NCBI GenBank assembly: GCA_036489445.1
Contig: DASXFV010000017.1
Span: 17,906 to 81,905 of the forward strand
Direction of reading: 5' to 3'
Length of the DNA: 64,000 nt
Origin: DAIDKA01 sp036489445
GTDB lineage: Bacteria; Pseudomonadota; Gammaproteobacteria; Steroidobacterales; Steroidobacteraceae
A program made the translations under genes and the position numbers. This document shows, in pieces, positions 17,720 to 27,447 of the stretch. The notes beneath the pieces were generated by a model. The model searched no databases and had not been told where the DNA came from. It saw only the letters and a program-made list of their open reading frames with translations. Position 1 is the stretch's first letter; every line of letters starts with the position of its first letter.

Positions 17720-18763
17720 TTACTCGAGACCGAAGTGGCCGGGGCCCATCTCGTCCATCAGTTCGAGAATGCGTCCGCCACCTCGTGCCACGCAGGTCAG
17801 CGGATCATCCGCCACCACCACCGGCAGGCCGGTTTCCTCGGTCAGCAGCTTGTCGATGTCACGCAGCAGGGCGCCACCTCCGGTGAGCACGATGCCCCGC
17901 TCGGCGACATCCGCGCCCAGTTCCGGCGGCGTCTGTTCGAGGGCTTGTTTGACGGCACTGACGATGCTCTGCAGCGGTTCCTGCAGGGCCTCGAGGATCT
18001 CGTTGCTGTTGAGGGTGAAGCTGCGCGGCACGCCTTCCGAGAGGTTGCGGCCCTTCACCGACAGTTCGCGCACCTGCTGGCCTGGGTAAGCCGAGCCGAT
18101 CTCGATCTTGATGCGCTCCGCGGTCGCCTCACCGATCAGGATGCCGTAATTGCGGCGCACGTAGTTCATGATGGCGTCGTCAAAACGATCGCCGCCGATG
18201 CGCGCGGAGTTGGCGTAGACGATGCCGTTGAGGGACAGCACGGCCACTTCGGAAGTGCCGCCACCGATGTCCAGGACCATGGAACCGCGCGCCTCGTGGA
18301 CCGGCAGCCCTGCGCCGACCGCCGCGGCCATGGGTTCGCTGACGATTGCCACGTTGCGGGCCCCCGCCCCTTCAGCCGATTCGCGGATGGCACGGCGTTC
18401 CACCTGGGTGGAACCGAATGGCACGCATACCAGCACCCTGGGTGAGGGCTTGAGCATGCGGTTGCCATGGACCTTGTTGATAAAGTACTGGAGCATTTTC
18501 TCCGTGTACGTGAAGTCAGCGATGACGCCGTCCTTCATGGGGCGCACGGCATTGATGTGCCCTGGCGTGCGCCCGAGCATGCCCTTGGCTTCCGACCCGA
18601 CAGCGACGATGATCTTGCCACCGCGTGTGGGTTCATCCTGAACAGCGACCACGGAGGGCTCGTTGAGCACGATGCCCTTGTCGCGGACGTAGATCAGGGT
18701 GTTTGCCGTACCCAGGTCGATCGACAGATCACTGGAAAAGTAACCGCGAAGACGTTTGAACAT
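17720..18763 (-). CDS. mreB: rod shape-determining actin homologue MreB
   Basis: 347 residues. Actin-fold ATP-binding motifs: DLGTANTLIYVRDKGIVLNE (phosphate 1), MVLDIGGGTSEVAVLSLNGI (phosphate 2) and GIVLTGGGALLRDIDKLL (adenosine). Forms membrane-associated filaments that guide the elongasome. It heads the long leftward cell-wall operon reaching to ybeD. The 143-bp gap to gatC on the other strand must hold two divergent promoters; I could not assign boxes there with confidence. Confidence 0.98.
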   Translation of the reverse strand: MFKRLRGYFSSDLSIDLGTANTLIYVRDKGIVLNEPSVVAVQDEPTRGGKIIVAVGSEAKGMLGRTPGHINAVRPMKDGVIADFTYTEKMLQYFINKVHGNRMLKPSPRVLVCVPFGSTQVERRAIRESAEGAGARNVAIVSEPMAAAVGAGLPVHEARGSMVLDIGGGTSEVAVLSLNGIVYANSARIGGDRFDDAIMNYVRRNYGILIGEATAERIKIEIGSAYPGQQVRELSVKGRNLSEGVPRSFTLNSNEILEALQEPLQSIVSAVKQALEQTPPELGADVAERGIVLTGGGALLRDIDKLLTEETGLPVVVADDPLTCVARGGGRILELMDEMGPGHFGLE

Positions 18764-18906
18764 GAAAAAACCGGCGTTTGAAGCAAGCGGGAGGAGCCTC
18801 CCAAAGTGGCGCGTACCATAGCAACCGATGCGACATTGAGCAAGGCGCGGTGTATCATTTCGCGCCCATTTTCCCGCAGTTTTGTGAGCTCACACCAAGG
18901 TCCGAC

Positions 18907-19191
18907 ATGAAGCCCGAAGAGATAGCGTCGATTGCCCATCTGGCGCGTCTGTCAATGGACGAGGCCGAGATTCCCCGCTACCAGGACTCTCTGGCGCGCA
19001 TTCTGTCGTTTGTCGGCGACTTGGAGCGCGCGCAGACTCAGGATGTGAACCCCATGGCGCATCCGTTGCCGGGGCTGGTACAGCGCCTCAGAGCGGATGT
19101 GGTCACCGAGACCGATGCGCATGAGCGCTATCAGGCGAACGCGCCACAGGTTGCCGCATCCTTGTATCTGGTGCCAAAGGTCATCGAGTGA
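18907..19191 (+). CDS. gatC: Asp/Glu-tRNA(Asn/Gln) amidotransferase subunit GatC
   Basis: 94 residues starting at ATG 18907 (MKPEEIASIAHLARLSMDEA). The open frame further upstream is intergenic. Small scaffold subunit of the GatCAB complex that converts Asp-tRNA(Asn) and/or Glu-tRNA(Gln) to the amidated forms. The stop overlaps the gatA GTG start (GTGA). A GatCAB operon implies that at least one of AsnRS or GlnRS is not the sole route for that tRNA. Confidence 0.95.
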   Translation: MKPEEIASIAHLARLSMDEAEIPRYQDSLARILSFVGDLERAQTQDVNPMAHPLPGLVQRLRADVVTETDAHERYQANAPQVAASLYLVPKVIE

Positions 19192-20648
19192 GTCTGCATA
19201 CCAAATCGCTGGTGCAGTTGGCGGCGGGGCTGCGTTCCGGTGAGTTCTCCAGCGTTGAACTCACCCGGGAGCTGCTGGCGCGGATCGAGGCGCACCAGCC
19301 ACAACTGAACGCCCTGATCTCGGTGACTGCCACCTCCGCCATGCAGGAGGCGGCGGCGGCCGATGGTGTGCTGGCGCGTGGGGGTGGCGGGTCTCTTACC
19401 GGTATCCCTCTGGTTCACAAGGATATCTTCTGTACCGAAGGGGTCCGGACGACCTGCGCCTCGCGCATGCTGGACAACTTTGTCGCCCCCTACGATGCGA
19501 CGGTTGTGGCGAAGCTCAAGGCCGAGGGCATGGTCATGTTGGGCAAGGCCAACATGGATGAGTTTGCGATGGGCTCCTCCAATGAGACCAGCTACTACGG
19601 TCCGGTGCATAACCCCTGGAACCGCAAGTTGGTACCGGGGGGCTCCTCGGGCGGTTCGGCCGCGGTGGTGGCGGCGCGGCTGGCACCCTTCGCCAGCGCC
19701 ACGGACACCGGTGGGTCCATCCGCCAGCCCGCGGCACTGTGCGGCATCACGGGCTTCAAGCCCACCTATGGGCGCGTCTCGCGCTACGGCATGATCGCAT
19801 TTGCCTCCAGCCTGGACCAGGGTGGCACGCTCACCACCTCAGCCGAGGATGCAGCCCTGGTGTTGCGTGCGATGGCGGGATTCGATCCGCGTGATTCAAC
19901 CAGCGTGGACCGGCCGGTGCCGGACTATGTGGGTGAACTGAATCAGCCCCTGGCGGGGCTGAAGATCGGTTTGCTCAAGGAATTCTTTGAGAAGGGGCTC
20001 GACCCGGCGAACGAGCGCTGCGTGCGCGCGGCGCTCGCGGTATATGAGAAGCTCGGCGCGAAGCTGATCGAGGTCAGTCTGCCGAACCTCGGGCTCTCGG
20101 TCCCCGCGTACTACGTGGTGGCGCCGGCGGAATGTTCCTCCAACCTGGCGCGTTTTGATGGCGTGCGGTTCGGACATCGGGCCAAGGATCCGAAGGATCT
20201 CATGGACCTGTACAAGCGCTCGCGCGGCGAGGGTTTCGGGGCCGAGGTGAAGCGTCGCATCATGACCGGCACCTATGTGCTGTCGGCCGGCTATTACGAT
20301 GCGTTCTATATCAAGGCGCAGAAGGTGCGACGCCTGATTGCGAACGAGTTCGAGCAGGCGTTCACGCAGGTCGATGTGCTGATGGGCCCGACGACGCCGA
20401 CGGTGGCCTTCGAGCTGGGGTCCAAGACCTCCGATCCCATCACCATGTACCTGAACGACATCTACACCATTGGCGCGAACCTGGCGGGCCTGCCCGCGAT
20501 GTCCATTCCCTGTGGGCTGGTGCAGGACCTGCCCGTGGGACTGCAGATCATCGGTCGGCATTTCGCGGAAGGTACGCTGCTGAGCGCCGCCCACGCCTAT
20601 CAGCGTGAAACCGATTGGCACACCCTGATCCCGCCCGGCTATGAATAA
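19188..20648 (+). CDS. gatA: GatCAB amidotransferase subunit A
   Basis: 486 residues. Amidase-signature family with the Ser-cisSer-Lys triad: Lys in LVHKDIFCTEGVRTTC, then serines in PGGSSGGSAAVVAARLAPFA and DTGGSIRQPAALCGITGFKP. Hydrolyses glutamine to supply ammonia to GatB. GTG start overlaps the gatC stop and the end overlaps gatB by 8 bases (20641-20648). Confidence 0.97.
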   Translation: MSLHTKSLVQLAAGLRSGEFSSVELTRELLARIEAHQPQLNALISVTATSAMQEAAAADGVLARGGGGSLTGIPLVHKDIFCTEGVRTTCASRMLDNFVAPYDATVVAKLKAEGMVMLGKANMDEFAMGSSNETSYYGPVHNPWNRKLVPGGSSGGSAAVVAARLAPFASATDTGGSIRQPAALCGITGFKPTYGRVSRYGMIAFASSLDQGGTLTTSAEDAALVLRAMAGFDPRDSTSVDRPVPDYVGELNQPLAGLKIGLLKEFFEKGLDPANERCVRAALAVYEKLGAKLIEVSLPNLGLSVPAYYVVAPAECSSNLARFDGVRFGHRAKDPKDLMDLYKRSRGEGFGAEVKRRIMTGTYVLSAGYYDAFYIKAQKVRRLIANEFEQAFTQVDVLMGPTTPTVAFELGSKTSDPITMYLNDIYTIGANLAGLPAMSIPCGLVQDLPVGLQIIGRHFAEGTLLSAAHAYQRETDWHTLIPPGYE

Positions 20649-22086
20649 CGAAACCTGGGAAACCGTCATCGGGCTGGAAGTCCATGCTCAGCTGGCGACG
20701 AATTCAAAAATCTTTTCCGCCTCGGCCACCGCCTATGGGGCTCCACCGAATGCGCAGGCGAATCTGGTGGATCTGGGCTATCCGGGCGTGTTGCCGGTGC
20801 TGAACCAGGCGGCCGTGGGGATGGCGGTGAAGTTCGGCCTGGCCATCTCGGCCCAGGTGGCGCCGCTGTCGGTGTTCGCGCGCAAGAATTACTTCTACCC
20901 CGATCTGCCCAAGGGCTACCAGATCAGCCAGTATGAGCTGCCCATCGTGGCCAAGGGGCACATGGACATCGTGCTGGAGGACGGGGTGGTCAAGCGCATC
21001 GGCATCACTCGCGCGCATCTGGAAGAGGACGCGGGCAAGTCGATGCACGAGGGCTTGGGCGCCTTCTCCGGCATCGATCTGAACCGCGCCGGAACGCCCT
21101 TGATTGAGATCGTCTCCGAACCGGACATGCGTTCGGCCAAGGAGGCCGTGGCGTACCTGAAGAAGATCCATACCCTGGTGCGGTACCTGGAGATCTGCGA
21201 CGGCAACATGCAGGAAGGTTCCTTCCGCTGCGATGCCAATGTCTCGGTGCGGCGCAAGGGCGCGCAGAAGTTCGGTACGCGTGCGGAGATCAAGAATCTC
21301 AACTCCTTCCGCTTCGTGGAAAAGGCCATCCATTACGAGGTGGCGCGCCAGATCGACATCATCGAGTCCGGCGGCAAAGTGCTGCAGGAGACGCGGCTGT
21401 ATGACCCGGACAGGGGCGAGACGCGCTCCATGCGTTCGAAAGAGGAAGCCAACGACTACCGCTACTTTCCGGATCCGGATCTGTTGCCGGTGGTGGTCGC
21501 GGAGTCCTTCATTGCCGGTGTCCGCGCCACGCTGCCGGAGCTGCCGGATGAGAAGGCGGCGCGTTTCGCCTCGGCCTTTGGTCTGTCGCCCTATGACGCC
21601 GGTGTACTCACCTCCAGTCGCGAATTGGGCAACTACTACGAGGCTGTGGTGCGGGAGATTCCGCAGGATCCAAAGCTTGCCGCCAACTGGGTCATGGGAG
21701 AACTGGCCGCGGCGTTGAACCGCGATGGCGTGGACATCGGGGACAGCAAACTCACCGCTCCGAGAGTCGCGGGCCTGCTCAGACGCATCACGGATGGCAC
21801 CATCTCGGGCAAGATCGCCAAGGAGGTCTTTGAGGCCATGTGGGCGAATGGGGCGGATGCGGATTCCGTCATCGCTGAAAAGGGTCTGAAACAGATCTGC
21901 GATCCGGCGGCCATTGAGAAAGCGATCGATGAGGTCATGGCCCGCAGCTCCGGGCAGTTGGCCGACTACCGCGCCGGCAAGGACAAGCTGTTCGGCTACT
22001 TCGTCGGCCAGGTCATGAAGGCAACCGGTGGGAAGGCCAACCCGGCGCAGTTGAATGAGCTGCTCAAGAAGAAGCTGGCCGGCTGA
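20641..22086 (+). CDS. gatB: GatCAB amidotransferase subunit B
   Basis: 481 residues. Opens with WETVIGLEVHAQLATNSKIF, with the KNYFYPDLPKGYQISQYE and EGSFRCDANVSVRRKG motifs of the catalytic cradle and a C-terminal YqeY-like domain that binds the tRNA (about 330-481). It activates the misacylated tRNA and transfers ammonia. Last gene of gatCAB. Confidence 0.97.
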   Translation: MNNETWETVIGLEVHAQLATNSKIFSASATAYGAPPNAQANLVDLGYPGVLPVLNQAAVGMAVKFGLAISAQVAPLSVFARKNYFYPDLPKGYQISQYELPIVAKGHMDIVLEDGVVKRIGITRAHLEEDAGKSMHEGLGAFSGIDLNRAGTPLIEIVSEPDMRSAKEAVAYLKKIHTLVRYLEICDGNMQEGSFRCDANVSVRRKGAQKFGTRAEIKNLNSFRFVEKAIHYEVARQIDIIESGGKVLQETRLYDPDRGETRSMRSKEEANDYRYFPDPDLLPVVVAESFIAGVRATLPELPDEKAARFASAFGLSPYDAGVLTSSRELGNYYEAVVREIPQDPKLAANWVMGELAAALNRDGVDIGDSKLTAPRVAGLLRRITDGTISGKIAKEVFEAMWANGADADSVIAEKGLKQICDPAAIEKAIDEVMARSSGQLADYRAGKDKLFGYFVGQVMKATGGKANPAQLNELLKKKLAG

Positions 22087-22148
22087 GGCTTGAGGGGGAG
22101 AAAGCCGGGGGATTGTGATTGCACCACACTGCCCCCAGAGTGGGCGCC

Positions 22149-23117
22149 ATGACTACTGAATTTCGCGCACCGGAGCAGGTGCAACGCTTTATTTTCGAGG
22201 GCCGGCCCGTGCGCGGGCAGTGGGTTGGAATCGGCCGGGGTTGGCGGGATCTGCGCCAGTTCCGCGAGTATTCGCCCCCGGTGCAGGAACTGCTCGGCCA
22301 GGCCGTTTGTGCCGCGCTGCTGCTGGCCGCGACCCTCAAGTTCAAGGGCACCCTGACGCTGCAACTGCAGGGTAACGGCGCGGTGGGGCTGCTGGTGGCT
22401 CAGTGCACCCATGATTTCCGCTACCGGGCGCTGGCCCGGGCACAGGGGGACGGGGCGGCGATGTCGTTGACGCCGGAGGTGTTCCGCTGGCTGGTGGGCG
22501 AGGAGGGTCGGCTGACGGTGACCATCGAGGCCGAGGAGCGCGAGATGCGCTACCAGGGCGTGGTGCCGCTGACCGGACATTCCCTGGCGGTCTGCCTGGA
22601 ACAGTACTTTGCCTCCTCGGAACAGCTGCCGACGCGAGTGCGGCTGGCGGCCGATAGCGAGCAGGCGGCGGGTCTTCTGGTGCAACGCCTACCCGGTGCG
22701 GGCAGCGAAGCGGCGGCGCAGTTCGCCGATGATGAGGCCGGAACGGCCTGGGCGGATGCGCAGGCCAGTCTCGAGGCCGTGACCGCCGCGGATCTGCTGC
22801 ACTTCACCGGCGAGGAGCTGCTGATGCAGGACTTCCGCCAGCATGATGTACGGGTGTTTCCGGGGACCCCGGTGCGGTTTCAGTGTCGCTGCGACACGCA
22901 GCGCGTCGATCACATGTTGCGCGGATTGGGCGAACAGGAAGTGCGCGCGGTGCTCAAGGAGCAGGGTGCTGTGACGGTGACCTGTGATTTTTGCAATCGC
23001 CCCTACCAGTATGACGCGGCTGCGGTGGAGGCACTGTTCGCTGCCGAAGATGGGCGGCAGGCCCCTCCTGATGGCGATCAGGGTCAGGACCACGGGTCGG
23101 GCCGCTCCCTGCACTGA
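22149..23117 (+). CDS. hslO: redox-regulated chaperone Hsp33
   Basis: 322 residues from ATG 22149. Four zinc-binding cysteines near the C-terminus in the arrangement CxC (FQCRCDTQ) and CxxC (TCDFCNRPY), the oxidation switch of Hsp33. QAVCAALLLAATLKFKG and GLLVAQCTHDFRYRALA match the core domain. A holdase activated when disulfides form under oxidative stress. It has a 24-residue glycine- and aspartate-rich tail. Convergent with the glycosyltransferase gene 14 bases away. Confidence 0.94.
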   Translation: MTTEFRAPEQVQRFIFEGRPVRGQWVGIGRGWRDLRQFREYSPPVQELLGQAVCAALLLAATLKFKGTLTLQLQGNGAVGLLVAQCTHDFRYRALARAQGDGAAMSLTPEVFRWLVGEEGRLTVTIEAEEREMRYQGVVPLTGHSLAVCLEQYFASSEQLPTRVRLAADSEQAAGLLVQRLPGAGSEAAAQFADDEAGTAWADAQASLEAVTAADLLHFTGEELLMQDFRQHDVRVFPGTPVRFQCRCDTQRVDHMLRGLGEQEVRAVLKEQGAVTVTCDFCNRPYQYDAAAVEALFAAEDGRQAPPDGDQGQDHGSGRSLH

Positions 23118-23131
23118 ACGGCCCTGGCCCA

Positions 23132-24403
23132 TCAGGCCCGATCCAATGCCTCGCTGATATAACCGGCCGCGACGGCTGCGCCGTCGGTGCTGCCCAGGCT
23201 GACGGCGAGGTCACGGGCGGCGCCGGCATAGCGGGGGATGGTCAGCAGCGCCTGCAACTGCGCACGCAGGCGCCCCCGAGTCGCGCGGCGAAACGGCAGC
23301 GTTCGCGCTACGCCCAGGTGTACGGCGCGTGCCGCATTGTCCGGCTGGTCAAACGCCAGCGGCGTGATCAACTGCGGGCGTCCGGCGCGCAGGGCTTGGG
23401 AGAGCGTGCCGCTTCCTGCCTGGTGTACGACTGCGCAGGCGTGCGGAAATACGCGTGAATACGGCAGGTAGTCGAAGGCGCGAATCCAGGGCGGCAGCTG
23501 CGGTGCCGGGGCAGTTCCGGTTCCGGTGACCAGGATGGCGCGCCGTCCAAGCTGGGTCGCCGCCTCAATGGCGGCCGGCCAGAAGTCCGCGCCCAGCCAT
23601 ACCGCGGCAGACCCCAGTGCGAAGACGATGGGCGGCTCACCTGCGGCCAGAAAGGTATCCAGTTGCGCCAGGATCTTTGGCTCGGCCACCGTTCCGTCAT
23701 ACAGCGGGGCTCCGCAGATGTGGGTGTACGGCGGCCAGTCCGGCTGGGGTCGCATCAATGGGGCATCAAACAATGCCAGCGTGCCGCGGGGCGAGAATTG
23801 ACCTTCAAACAGGTACACCGCATCAGAGGACGGCAATCCCAATTCGCGCCGGTAATCGTGCAGCGGTTGTTCCCAGCGGCGCACCGCGCCGCGGATGAAG
23901 CGCAGCAGTGCGTTGTACATCCACGGCCCCATCCGGCGGGCGAGCTGCAGGGAGTTGATGGGCACCATGGCCGGTGGGTCGTTGCGCGATAGGAAGCTCG
24001 AGGGCGCCAGTATGGTGGAGAGCCAGGGCTTGTTTTGCTCAGCGGCAACCACCTGCAGCATGAACGTGAGCGGGTGGCTGATCAGCAGATCGGCCGCAGC
24101 TGCAGCCGCACGCAGCTGCTGATGTGATTCGCGCAGATGCGGCATGAGCAGGTCCCGCACCAGGTGCTGGGTCCCCCGCAGCGGATCAAACAGCCGGCGC
24201 GCCAGCACCTCGGGAGATCCAAAGTCGGCCAGGCTGGGCGCCACGGGCGCAAACTCCAGCCCCGCAGCTTCCACTGCCGCGCGGTAATCGGAGCAGGTGG
24301 CAATGCGGGCCACGTGCCCGCGCGTCTGCAGGGCGCGGCCCACGGCAATGTAGGGGTGCAGATCCCCCAGGGAGCCGAACGTCGCCAGCAGTACGCGTGC
24401 CAT
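23132..24403 (-). CDS. GT1-family glycosyltransferase (UGT/rhamnosyltransferase-like)
   Basis: 423 residues, GT-B fold. N-terminal ATFGSLGDLHPYIAVGRAL is the acceptor-side motif of UGT-like enzymes such as RhlB or sterol glucosyltransferases. The C-terminal donor site has HACAVVHQAGSGTLSQALRA followed by PLAFDQPDNAARAVHLGVAR. There is no signal peptide, so it is cytosolic. Likely glycosylates a lipid or small hydrophobic acceptor; the substrate cannot be told from sequence. No partner genes are nearby. Confidence 0.85.
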   Translation of the reverse strand: MARVLLATFGSLGDLHPYIAVGRALQTRGHVARIATCSDYRAAVEAAGLEFAPVAPSLADFGSPEVLARRLFDPLRGTQHLVRDLLMPHLRESHQQLRAAAAAADLLISHPLTFMLQVVAAEQNKPWLSTILAPSSFLSRNDPPAMVPINSLQLARRMGPWMYNALLRFIRGAVRRWEQPLHDYRRELGLPSSDAVYLFEGQFSPRGTLALFDAPLMRPQPDWPPYTHICGAPLYDGTVAEPKILAQLDTFLAAGEPPIVFALGSAAVWLGADFWPAAIEAATQLGRRAILVTGTGTAPAPQLPPWIRAFDYLPYSRVFPHACAVVHQAGSGTLSQALRAGRPQLITPLAFDQPDNAARAVHLGVARTLPFRRATRGRLRAQLQALLTIPRYAGAARDLAVSLGSTDGAAVAAGYISEALDRA

Positions 24404-24424
24404 CGGTTCCGGTTGATCTGCCTG

Positions 24425-25126
24425 TCAGCTGTGGTTGAGATTCTTCAGATAACCACTATCACCCAGATCGCGCATCTGGCCCAGTATCCATTGGCGGCGA
24501 CCGGCCACGTAAGTCGATGGCCGATCGGCATGCAAGCGCACCGGGTTGGGCAGCACGGCCGCCAGTTGTGCAGCCTCGGCGCGGGTCAGGGCCGCGGCAT
24601 GCTTGTGAAAGTAAATCTGCGCGGCAGCCTCGATGCCATAGACACCGGGTCCGAATTGCGCGCTGTTCAGATAGACCTCAAGGATCCGGCTCTTGGGCCA
24701 GCACAGTTCCAGCAACACCGTGAACCACACCTCGAGCCCCTTGCGCAGATAGTTGTGCCCGTTCCATAGAAACAGGTTCTTGGCCGTCTGCTGCGAGATG
24801 GTGCTGGCGCCACGCGAGCGCACCCCGTCTTCCTGATCGCGCACCGCATCCTGGATGGAGCCGAAATCGAAGCCGTGATGAAACGGGAACTTCTGGTCCT
24901 CGGAGGCAATGACGGCCAGCTGCGCGTTGACCGAGATCCGATCGCGGGCCACCCAGGTGTGATGCAGGTGGAAGCTTGCATCACCGCGCAGCCATGCCTC
25001 CCACCTCGCTTCGAGCATGAAGGCGCTGGTGATCGGGGGCCACCAGCGCATCAACCCTACCGCCCCCAGGCTCAGGAGCATACCGGCCAGAATCAGGCCC
25101 AGCACCCAACGCAGCAGCGTGCGCAC
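24425..25126 (-). CDS. mtgA: monofunctional peptidoglycan glycosyltransferase
   Basis: 233 residues from a GTG. One N-terminal membrane helix, then the GT51 catalytic domain: IASEDQKFPFHHGFDF holds the catalytic glutamate, and RGASTISQQTAKNLFLWNGH, LRKGLEVWFTVLLELCWPKS and ILEVYLNSAQFGPGVYGIEA are family blocks. It has no transpeptidase domain. Polymerises lipid II into glycan strands. It lies 35 bases downstream of ppiB. Confidence 0.95.
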   Translation of the reverse strand: MRTLLRWVLGLILAGMLLSLGAVGLMRWWPPITSAFMLEARWEAWLRGDASFHLHHTWVARDRISVNAQLAVIASEDQKFPFHHGFDFGSIQDAVRDQEDGVRSRGASTISQQTAKNLFLWNGHNYLRKGLEVWFTVLLELCWPKSRILEVYLNSAQFGPGVYGIEAAAQIYFHKHAAALTRAEAAQLAAVLPNPVRLHADRPSTYVAGRRQWILGQMRDLGDSGYLKNLNHS

Positions 25127-25161
25127 GAAGCGGCGGATGGCGGTACCGGGCCAGCGAGCCC

Positions 25162-25653
25162 TTAGCTGGCCGCGACTTCGCGCGCGGCAATGATCAGCAC
25201 ATCTTCCACGGGCACGTCATCGTGACCGCGGCGCCGACCGGTCTTCACAGCGGCGATCTCATCGATCACCTCCATGCCATCCACGACCTTGGCGAACACG
25301 GCGTAACCATAGGAGCCGGGCTTGTGGTCCAGGAAATCGTTGTCCTTGAGATTGACGAAGAATTGCGAGGTGGCGCTGTTGATGTCATTGGTGCGGGCCA
25401 TCGACAGGCTCCCCCGCGCATTCTTCAGGCCATTGCTGGCTTCGTTCTTGATGGGCGGGTGATTGGTTTTCTGGCTCATATCCGGTGTCAGACCCCCGCC
25501 TTGGATCACGAATCCGGGCACGACCCGGTGGAAAATGAGACCGTCGAAGAATTCCTCGCGCACATAACGCTCGAAATTCTCGACCGTGACCGGCGCTTCT
25601 TTGGGGAACAGCTCGATGGTGAAGTCGCCGAGCGTGGTCTGGAATCGGATCAT
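25162..25653 (-). CDS. ppiB: cytoplasmic cyclophilin-type peptidyl-prolyl isomerase
   Basis: 163 residues without a signal peptide, matching cytosolic PpiB. Cyclophilin motifs: FHRVVPGFVIQGGGLTPDM, SLSMARTNDINSATSQFFVN and YAVFAKVVDGMEVIDEIAAV. Catalyses proline isomerisation during folding. Confidence 0.94.
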   Translation of the reverse strand: MIRFQTTLGDFTIELFPKEAPVTVENFERYVREEFFDGLIFHRVVPGFVIQGGGLTPDMSQKTNHPPIKNEASNGLKNARGSLSMARTNDINSATSQFFVNLKDNDFLDHKPGSYGYAVFAKVVDGMEVIDEIAAVKTGRRRGHDDVPVEDVLIIAAREVAAS

Positions 25654-25690
25654 GAAAAGCTTCCTTGTGCCTTGATCGGTGGGCGCGATC

Positions 25691-26530
25691 TCAAGGCCAC
25701 TGACCCTCGGTCACCCGCTCGTGGCCGCCCAGATCGCGGTGGGAGCGTACGCTGCCGAAGCCGCGCCCGACAAGTTCCTGCGCCACTGCGGCGGCCTGGG
25801 TGGCTCCATGTTCCAGGGCCAGCCAGGCCCCGGCATGCAGGTGATCCGGCGCCGCCCGAATGATGGCGCGCAGGTCGGCCAGGGCATCCACACCCGGCGT
25901 CAGTGCCTGCCGGGGCTCATGGGCCAGATCCAGCAGCGCCGGGTCCCGCGCGTCCACGTAGGGCGGATTGCTGACCACCAGCTCGAAGCGCTGTCCGGGG
26001 AGCCCGGAAAACCAGTTGCCGTGCGCGAAATTCACGTTGGCGATGGCCAGCCGCCGGGCATTGTCCCGGGCCACGGCCAATGCTGCTGGCGAGGCATCAA
26101 TGGCCAGCAACTGCCAGGCGGGCCGCTCCACCGCCAGCGCCAGCGCGATGGCGCCCGAACCGGTGCCCAGGTCCAGCACCCGCGCGGCGGGCGCACTGCA
26201 CAGCGCCAGGGCACGCTCGACCAGCAGTTCCGTTTCCGGCCGCGGCACCAGTACGTCGCGGGTCACGCACAGTTCGAGGGTCCAGAACTCCCGCGTGCCC
26301 GTGATATAGGCCAGCGGCTCGCCCCCCGCACGACGTTCGACGAGCGCCAGATAGTGCTGCAGCTGCGCGGCAGTCCGCGGCTCTTCCGGGTGGGATCTCA
26401 GCCGCACGGGGGCAACCCCCAAGCTGAATGCCAGCAGGATTGCGGCATCAAGGCTCGGGCATTCGAGCACTGGCGCCAGCAGCGCCGTGCCCCGCGCCAG
26501 CAAATCCGAAGTCGTGGGCTGCACGGTCAT
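25691..26530 (-). CDS. prmC: release factor glutamine methyltransferase
   Basis: 279 residues. SAM-binding GTGSGAIALALA and the catalytic NPPY (VVSNPPYVDARDPALL), with an N-terminal helical domain including GEPLAYITGTREFWTLELCV. Methylates the GGQ glutamine of release factors. In most relatives it directly follows prfA; here 3.3 kb with a membrane protein, a two-component pair and a PsiF-like gene lie between them. Its start is only 16 bases from the divergent gene at 26547. Confidence 0.95.
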   Translation of the reverse strand: MTVQPTTSDLLARGTALLAPVLECPSLDAAILLAFSLGVAPVRLRSHPEEPRTAAQLQHYLALVERRAGGEPLAYITGTREFWTLELCVTRDVLVPRPETELLVERALALCSAPAARVLDLGTGSGAIALALAVERPAWQLLAIDASPAALAVARDNARRLAIANVNFAHGNWFSGLPGQRFELVVSNPPYVDARDPALLDLAHEPRQALTPGVDALADLRAIIRAAPDHLHAGAWLALEHGATQAAAVAQELVGRGFGSVRSHRDLGGHERVTEGQWP

Positions 26531-26546
26531 CCTTTAGTATTAGCGC

Positions 26547-27440
26547 ATGCCACAGATTTTATATCCCCCCGCCGCGGCGCAGACCCTGGGTGAAGTGCTG
26601 AAGACCGGAGCACAGATTTTCCGTTTGTCGCTCAATGCCACCTTGCCCTACGGCGTCATTGTCGCGATTTGCGGTGATCTGGCCAATCTGCGCTCGCTTG
26701 CCATGAATGCGCCGCTGCAGGGCTTTGACAGCACTGATCCGGTGTGGTGGGCCTGGAACGTCGCCGGCAGCATTCTTGCACTGCTGTTCAGCAGCGCGCT
26801 GATCCTGCGGCAGAAGGCGCTGGCGGCCGGTGAGCGACCGAGTCTCGCGGCGGAGTTGCGCCAGTCCGTGGTGCTGCTGTCGCGGTTGATCGTGTGTGTG
26901 GCGCTGTGCACTTTAGCCATGGTCGTTGCCATGCTGCCCTTCGGTATGGCGCTGCCCATGACGGGGCTGAACCCGGCGCTGACGAATCTGGCCTCGGTCA
27001 ATGTGGGCATGCTGCTGCTGTTGATTCCCCTGTCACTGCCCGGGGCGTGGCTGTCGCTGGGCCTGTTCTTTGCCCCTGTGGCGCTGATCCTGAAAAAGCT
27101 CGGACCCATCGAGGCCATGCGCTTCAGCTTCCGGCTGCTGCGCGGCAACTGGTGGCGCACCTCGGTGCTGACGGCCGTCATGGTTGGAGTGCTGCTGGGC
27201 ATGCTGTTGCTGGTGGCCATGATGGCGGCAGCGGTTGCGCTGGGTATGGGGATTTCGGATCTCAAGGTGGCCACAACGCTCGCCATTCCGGTAGGGGTCA
27301 TCTGCGGCGCCATCATTGTGCCGTGGTGCGGTGCGCAGGTACTGGCCATGATGGGCGACCTCACCGTGCGCCAGAATGAAGCCCGTCGCGCCGGCCCCGG
27401 CGCGGGCGCAGGTAGCGGGCCTGGCCCTGGGCTTAAGTGA
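26547..27440 (+). CDS. multi-pass membrane protein of unknown function
   Basis: 297 residues with about six hydrophobic segments (near 28-45, 68-90, 115-140, 152-182, 215-245, 250-275) and a glycine/proline-rich tail. The pattern resembles the YciC/BPSS1780-like family of uncharacterised inner-membrane proteins, but this match is weak. It is divergent from prmC and sits 7 bases before a response-regulator gene, so it may be co-transcribed with the two-component pair. Confidence 0.75.
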   Translation: MPQILYPPAAAQTLGEVLKTGAQIFRLSLNATLPYGVIVAICGDLANLRSLAMNAPLQGFDSTDPVWWAWNVAGSILALLFSSALILRQKALAAGERPSLAAELRQSVVLLSRLIVCVALCTLAMVVAMLPFGMALPMTGLNPALTNLASVNVGMLLLLIPLSLPGAWLSLGLFFAPVALILKKLGPIEAMRFSFRLLRGNWWRTSVLTAVMVGVLLGMLLLVAMMAAAVALGMGISDLKVATTLAIPVGVICGAIIVPWCGAQVLAMMGDLTVRQNEARRAGPGAGAGSGPGPGLK

Positions 27441-27447
27441 GTCACGC